A stretch of 10,761 nucleotides of DNA from Botryococcus braunii (taxonomy: Eukaryota; Chlorophyta; Trebouxiophyceae): contig KV908440.1 of the NCBI GenBank assembly GCA_002005505.1, positions 187,501-198,261 of the forward strand, written 5' to 3'. Made by a program: the position numbers and the translations under genes. Shown here piece after piece: positions 1 to 6,200 of this stretch. The notes under the pieces were generated by a model, which saw nothing but the letters and a program-made list of their open reading frames with translations, made no database searches and had not been told where the DNA came from. Each line of letters starts with the position of its first letter. The first letter of the stretch is position 1.

Positions 1-112
1 TAATTATTACGCAGTGGTTCTAATTATGGAGCGGCCATTTATAGTTGGTACATACAATGTACAATGTACAATGTATTTGATTAATCTGATTGAAAGGGTA
101 TGTATGTTAACG
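1..112. other. Sequence downstream of the MDR gene, no gene seen
   Basis: AT-rich sequence beyond the last supported stop codon on the minus strand. It contains a short tandem repeat (54-74). I see no AATAAA in the minus-strand orientation, so no polyadenylation site can be named. Confidence 0.4.
54..74. repeat. Three tandem copies of a 7-base unit
   Basis: ACAATGT is repeated three times without mismatch. It lies about 40 bases beyond the proposed MDR stop codon. No function is claimed. Confidence 0.9.
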
Positions 113-205
113 TTAGAGTATGTGATATGCCAATAAGACATCCTGTGTTGCCAGCATGTATTGGGCAGATATGGCTTTCTCCAGATTTAAGGCATTAACA
201 CGAAA
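113..205 (-). CDS. MDR gene last exon and stop codon
   Basis: FRVNALNLEKAISAQYMLAT then QDVLLAYHIL and TAA at 113-115. A helix with 'leKAi.Aq' followed by a short hydrophobic strand is the usual end of MDR proteins ('.eAf......GKvVl'). It is in the same frame as exon 8, separated by the TGA at 260-262. The proposed 60-base intron 206-265 ends GATAAGCAG. If no intron exists, the gene has a premature stop. Confidence 0.55.
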   Translation of the reverse strand, partial: FRVNALNLEKAISAQYMLATQDVLLAYHIL

Positions 206-3200
206 CTGCTTATCGGCACACGACTTATCGATGTACAACATGCTCAGTGACAATGCATGTCAAACATAGGCATGCATGTAGGTCGGATTGTTTGAGATCC
301 AGAGACCCAACCCACCTTCGCCCAATTTGTCATCACACTTTGCGAGGTGCCAAGCGTTTTCGTATAATGCCTGCAGATCCTCTTTGGATAGCGCCGTAAC
401 ATACGTTTCCAAGTGCCAACTCGAGAATCTTTTAATATGGATTCCCATGTCATGATTACCCGTCTCGAATAACTGCATACCAGTGCACAGAAGAAACGTC
501 TTTAAGACGCTTATTGGGCTTTAATCTGATCCAGCACTGTTAAAGGAAGGTAAAGTTTACAATGCAATGCAGTCATAATACATGTAAGCAGAACAATGAA
601 GTTATACAGGGATTTTTGTTTTGAGTTCATGACATATGTTACTCTGGTGCAAACCCAAACGTACATACAAATGCTCCGATCTTGAAAATAAAACCAGAAG
701 TGTGCTTTGAAATACACAGACTCCTGTCGGATGAAGAATAGTTCCAGAGTGATCACCTGCACGTTTTCTGTAGTCGTATACGTATCCCAACATATTAGTA
801 TGGCACCTGCGCATCAGGCGGTATTTATTATACGTTAAACAAATTTCAAAGAATAATTACAGCTTTGTGAAATGATTTAAACATATATCAATTTTTTAAC
901 GTGGCTTCATTGATGATTGCTCCCAGCAACCAGCGGGAAGCTGGGAGAGCAGAGTAAAAAGAAGCGTTGTCCCGCACCGAGGGTTCTGGTGGCGTGTCCA
1001 AGTGGACGCCATAGGTTTTTGTCGCTGCCTTCCATCAGAACAGCCGCGTCGACGCCTTTACCTTCTGCATGTGGAAGGCACGTCACTGAGTTTTTTACAT
1101 TAAGTGGAAATCATACCCCAAACCCCCCCCCCACCCTAGGCTGGAAATTGAAGACTACCCACCACAAGGGAGGCGCGACGCCAGCTGCTGCCCAACCTCC
1201 CGCGCTATCACGAAACTAACTCGCCGCTGTACTGAGAACCACACCAAATCCTCATGGGCAACCACAGCCTGGTTGAGGAGGCCCTGAGCCTCGACAGGAG
1301 CTCCTCTGCCATATCCCCCAACCCTCCAAGAGTTTCAACGGAGAAGGGACGGAAGACTACCCGAGGAGGCTGCCTGACTAAGACCTCCCGGTACGATGCA
1401 ACCTTGCCAGCGGCAGCCCGCGCAGCAGCTCCACCAGGCACAAACCCTGCTCCTACTCGGCCGTATGAAGGCGCAAGCGGGGAACTGCCGACGACGTCGA
1501 TGTAACGATCCCGCCCACCCTCCCAATCCTGGAACATTAAGTCAGGCCGACGGGCCTCGAACCCCAGCACCCGCACGGGCAAGGGATGCTCGCTGACCAC
1601 CACAGTCTCAACCTCCTTCCCCACCCGGAACAATATATCTCTAACCGCATTGTGGCGATAAGTATTTGCCACTCCTCGACCCACACGGCATTGAACGGCA
1701 TGGTTCCCCAATCGGTCCATGCACATACCCCAAAGAGGGCACGGGGTACCAGCCCGAAACATATATGGATCAACAAATGATAACTGTCCGGCACCGAAAT
1801 TTTATTTTGGACATGACCTGGCCTATACTGGGTGCGCCCGAAGCCACCCCGAATCATGGGGCTGGGCAGCGGATTCAAGCACTTCAACGACCCTCTCTTG
1901 AGCAGGCAACGCAATCAGGGCCTGCCGGCGCATAGTTGAAAGAAGCAGGCCCGACTTGTGCTGAACATCTGACTCAAGGAAAGCCTCGTCCACACCCTGC
2001 CACTCGAATTGCGGGCAAACCTCACCAAACACGACCCTGGCATCCTCCCAAGATCGGGAGAAGGGCACCTCCCACCCTGCTAAAGTCTCGTCCTGAACGC
2101 CCTACATCTGGAGAACCGACGCAAGAAACGCCACAGGGACAATATCCTTCGCCCTAGTAATCCCCAAACCCCCGCCCGACAACGGCAAGGCAGCAATGTC
2201 CTCTTGTAGGAACCCAAAGCCTCCCCCCCTCCCCCAATATAACAGCCCGATGGTGACAGCACCTGAGCACTTACACCATCCTACACAACCCCATTCACGC
2301 CCGAATCAGCAGGAGCTCTACTTGAGGATCATCGATAACTGAAAGCCTATCCATCGTTCTAACCACCTCGAGGGCCTTAGTACCCACAAGAGCTGACACG
2401 AAGACTCGAGACGCCGACAGAGGACCCCCTCATAGCCGAACACCTAAGTCCCGACACTGACGGATATCAGCTGGAAAACCCTCGTTACGACGAGGATCAA
2501 AGGTGGGCCACCATAAGAGAGTCTTTCTTTTTTTTTTTTAGAAGTGAAAACTTTGAGTTGAAAATTTTCATTTTTGAATGCAAACTTTGAATGAAGTCTT
2601 CGGTACATTAAGATGAATCCCCCAGTCCGGACCCACGGAAATAACGGCCCCCAAGAAAGTACGCACCACAAATGATAAACAATGATAAAGAATGGGCATT
2701 GATAAAGAATGGGTTTTAGACCGATTGGAATGCTTTCTAACTGCCTTGATGTAATTCGTTCCGGTTTTTTTACATAAGAGGAAATCACACCCCGCACCAC
2801 AGAGGCCAGCACAGAAACAGCAACACCCGTAACCTAAACTCGAACGTCAACCCCCCCCCCCATAGGGTAATCGCGCCGCCAACTGCCGCCCAACGGCCCG
2901 GGCAATCGCAAAGCTGACTCGCCGATGCGTAGAAAACCAGACAAGGTCTTCATGCGCAACTAGCGCCTGATTAACCATCCCTTGGAGCCGCTTCAAGAAA
3001 TCCTCCGCCGCCGAATCCAACCCCCCAAATGTCTCGAAAGCAAAGGGGCGGAAAACGACACGGGGGAGCTGCCTAAGTTCCATTCCCTTCCGGAACGTTG
3101 GCGGAACATTTTGTACTAGTACTTAATGTGTCGTGTTTCTTATCTAAATTTGATCGAAAGTTGGTCCGTCCAGACGGGAACATCTCCACTTGCCGCCTCT

Positions 3201-6200
3201 AATTTGGCTGGTGGTGGGGCCTTTCTGCTGGGGGGGGCTGCGGCGCGGGCTGCGGCTGGCAAGCTGGCCTCGTACCGGGAGGTTCTCCTTAGACAGCCCC
3301 CCCGTGTCGTTTTCCACCCCTTTGCATTTGAGACATTGGGGGGGTTGGATTCGGCGGCGGAGGAGTTCTTGAAGCGGCTCCAAGGCATGGTTAATCAGGC
3401 GCTCGTTGCGCATGAAGACCTTGCCTGGTTTCCTACGCATCGGCGCATCAGCTTTGCGATTGCCCGGGCTGTTGGGCGGCAGTTGGCGGCGCGATTACCC
3501 TATGGGGGTGTGGGCGTTCGAGTTTAGGTTACGGGGGTGACTGTTGCTATGCCAGCAGCGCTGGCTTCTGTGGTGCGGGGGCTGCCAGTGGCGCTGGCTT
3601 CTGTGGTGCGGGGGGTGATTTCCTCTTATGTAATTATAAACATTCAAAAGGAAACCCAACGGAACATAGGATTCAATCAATGAACCCGCTCTTTCGTTCT
3701 TCCGCCATTTCGATTGTTCCAAAGTCATTAGCAATTCCTTCAATTTCTTAATTAGTAGTCAGAGTTTAGGTTTGAGGTTCCAAAGTAATATTGGAACAGC
3801 AGAAGAGTTCCAACAGAATATCTGAACAACCCAAAGGCCCAAAAGGTTTCGACAGAAGTGTAAGAAGTATACCTGTGATCTCTTCAGCCTTGCCAGCTAT
3901 CTCATGATGAGCAATAACATGACACATTGCTTTGACATTCGTGGCACCTTCCAAAGCTTCACCTGACCTGCATGGTTCAACTACATATTGGTCATGATGT
4001 TGCAAGCAGGCAACCTTTGATGTCTTTGTCAGCGAATAGAGTATTAAATAAGGCGGAAACTTTATAGCTGACCATGTTTGTAAACATGAAAATTGCAACC
4101 CCTTCTGCATTTAATCATGTAAGCCGAAGTCAAATGTAGGTTTGACGCCAATAAAAATGTCTTCAGTGTTACGAAACAAAGTGATTGCTGAAGCAATCGT
4201 GTGTGAAAGATTGCTAAATCCTCCTACTGCAATTTGGCGCACGAATATGAGAAAGGTTAGACGGCAGAAAGTTCCTTATAAGGATAAGTATCAGATGTGA
4301 CGCGATCTTGAGGCACGCTTCACATGCAGATGTACCAAGATCATACATGGACCATAGAACCTTAAGGCTTTTCTGGATAGTACTGCTTCTACTGACAACT
4401 GTGCCGTTGTTTTCAATCCCGATTTTAATGTCTTTAATGTCCCCTTAGCTAATTAGCTAAGAATGTTTATAAAGGGTATAAGATTACTGATTTCATGAGT
4501 ATTTCAGGTATACCACTCATGAGTCTGTGACATCAATAACTTATACCAATATTGGGTCGCTTAAGGAGGTGACCGTATTAACATGTTGAAGCTAGGACAG
4601 TCGATGATGCATTGAGTGAATATTAGACGAGTTATGGTACTGCTAAAAGAGTCATGCCTTGCTTGATCTTCTTCGCAGCCCAAAAGACTTAAAAGGCGGC
4701 CTTTGGTCTCATCATCTCGAACAGCAATAATGACATGTGCTTCACGTTCTCTCGCATAGACGGCCAAGATGCGAGCTAATGCGAATCCTGCCCAAGAAAA
4801 TTCTAAATCTTATATTACCTTCAAGTTTCCAAGCAAATTTTCATTTGAAAAGTTAACGTACAATTCTGAGTTCGAAATACGAACACGTGAGTTGCGAGAA
4901 CCACTGTATACATGTACTTTAAAGCATACTTGCGTATCACTTGTATAGTTCATTACGATCGATTTCAATGCACAAAATAGGCTTATCTTGTTCCAATGTT
5001 CCTTAATGTGAGTTCGGGATTAAACCTAGTAATAGCATATTTGACACAAACTTAAGTTGCAGTAGTTGTTACCGAGGGCAATTGGTCCTCGAACAGAGAT
5101 TAAGTTCTAAGTACATTGCCATTCAACTCAAAGTATATTTATCACTCTCGACATAGGTTTACGTCTCCCACTTCATTTCGTGGCTGTGTACTTCTGAGAC
5201 CAAAGTTTATACTTCGATATGGTTTCTGCTTTACCTGCGGATCCTGTCGAAAGGAGATATCCTCTACGGGGGACTTGGAGGTAATGAAATATGGCAACGG
5301 CCGGCAAGTACAGCGGCACAAAGTAGGCCGCGGCTTCATCACAAACCCCTTCAGCAACCTTCAACTGCACCATGTACAGGACAAGCAGCTGGGGCTTTAC
5401 CCACATGGAAGGATCAGAAAACTGGCTATGCGACGTTAACGTCAATAAGGAAGGGACCAGGTCAGGTGAACATTTGCAGTACCGTTGTATTGTGTCATAG
5501 AACGTTGTAGTGAGAAATTAGAAACTTACATGGCTCTCATTCATACCAGTGGTGCTTGAGAGATACTGACGAGTCATTAAGTGTTCCCTTTTAAATCTAT
5601 TTGATACTCGTGAAGGTATGGTCAACCAATTCAACATTTATATTTAGACTTGCTTGCAATTTTGATGATTAAGCAATCTCTTAAACACGTTTGATCAAAT
5701 TCAAACACTTGTATGTGCTTACATGCGTAGGATAAATACAGGACTAAAGACTTCAGCACCCGAGTATGAACGTACTGATCATGTAGGCATCGTCGATGCA
5801 TTGTCGCGTGGAGGATGAACTCCAATTTTTGACGTTGGGAGTTTACCGATACGATGTCCCCTAAAAGTCTCGCGAGGCCTTACCAGGTCGTCTTTGCTGG
5901 TTACAAGGAAGTCTTGCCAGGTTCCTATGGGAGATAAACACATGTTCCGTGATTGCCGAAAAACTACAACCCTCTGTTGGTCCGCCTTAAAATCCTCAAG
6001 AAAGAAGTCCAGAGCGGATATGCAGCAGCCCTTTTCCTTTTCTATCCCCTCGGTGGTCGTAACTTGTCCGGAGCTGATTACTCCCAGACCCTACAGGATT
6101 GCGATACACATTGACTTTGCATCCAAGCGATCTATGGAGCTGATTTAGCTATTCCACCTTTGGTGTCAATGGAACAAGATCTAAAGATCTGCATGCACTA

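Larger units (their letters stand above)
1065..3872 (-). other. Large MDR intron filled with retroelement fragments
   Basis: Runs from GTATACTTC to TTCCACATGCAG (2808 bases). About four fifths is three non-LTR retroelement pieces (copies C, A and B) with two short spacers. The stretch 3634-3872 is AT-rich with no recognisable gene. The 3' tail of copy C stops only 26 bases before the acceptor. Confidence 0.55.

Noticed and set aside
511..814. Minus-strand open frames between 511 and 814
   Set aside because: They lie in the intron before exon 8; the good acceptor near 537 opens a frame that closes quickly and does not continue into the conserved C-terminus.
1000..1024. Inverted repeat near GGCGTGTCCAAGTGGACGCC considered as a tRNA arm
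   Set aside because: No cloverleaf, no TTCGA loop or acceptor stem around it; the stretch is coding sequence of MDR exon 7 on the minus strand.
1254..1935. Plus-strand open frames over 1254-1935
   Set aside because: GC-rich shadows antisense to the retroelement pseudogene, which has clear RT and endonuclease motifs on the minus strand.
3140..3440. Minus-strand frames over copy B
   Set aside because: Antisense shadows of the conserved plus-strand C-terminal tail shared with copies A and C.
4225..4452. Minus-strand open frame of about 76 codons (DIKIGIENNGTVVSRSS…)
   Set aside because: Looks protein-like but matches no MDR segment, and its downstream donors do not fit the phase of exon 6; kept only as a possible extra exon.
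5894..6148. Plus-strand open frame of 84 codons, and a second plus-strand frame reading VRLKILKKEVQSGYAAALF
   Set aside because: Antisense to MDR exon 3, which has consensus splice sites and family motifs; the plus-strand readings contain stops and no recognisable domain.
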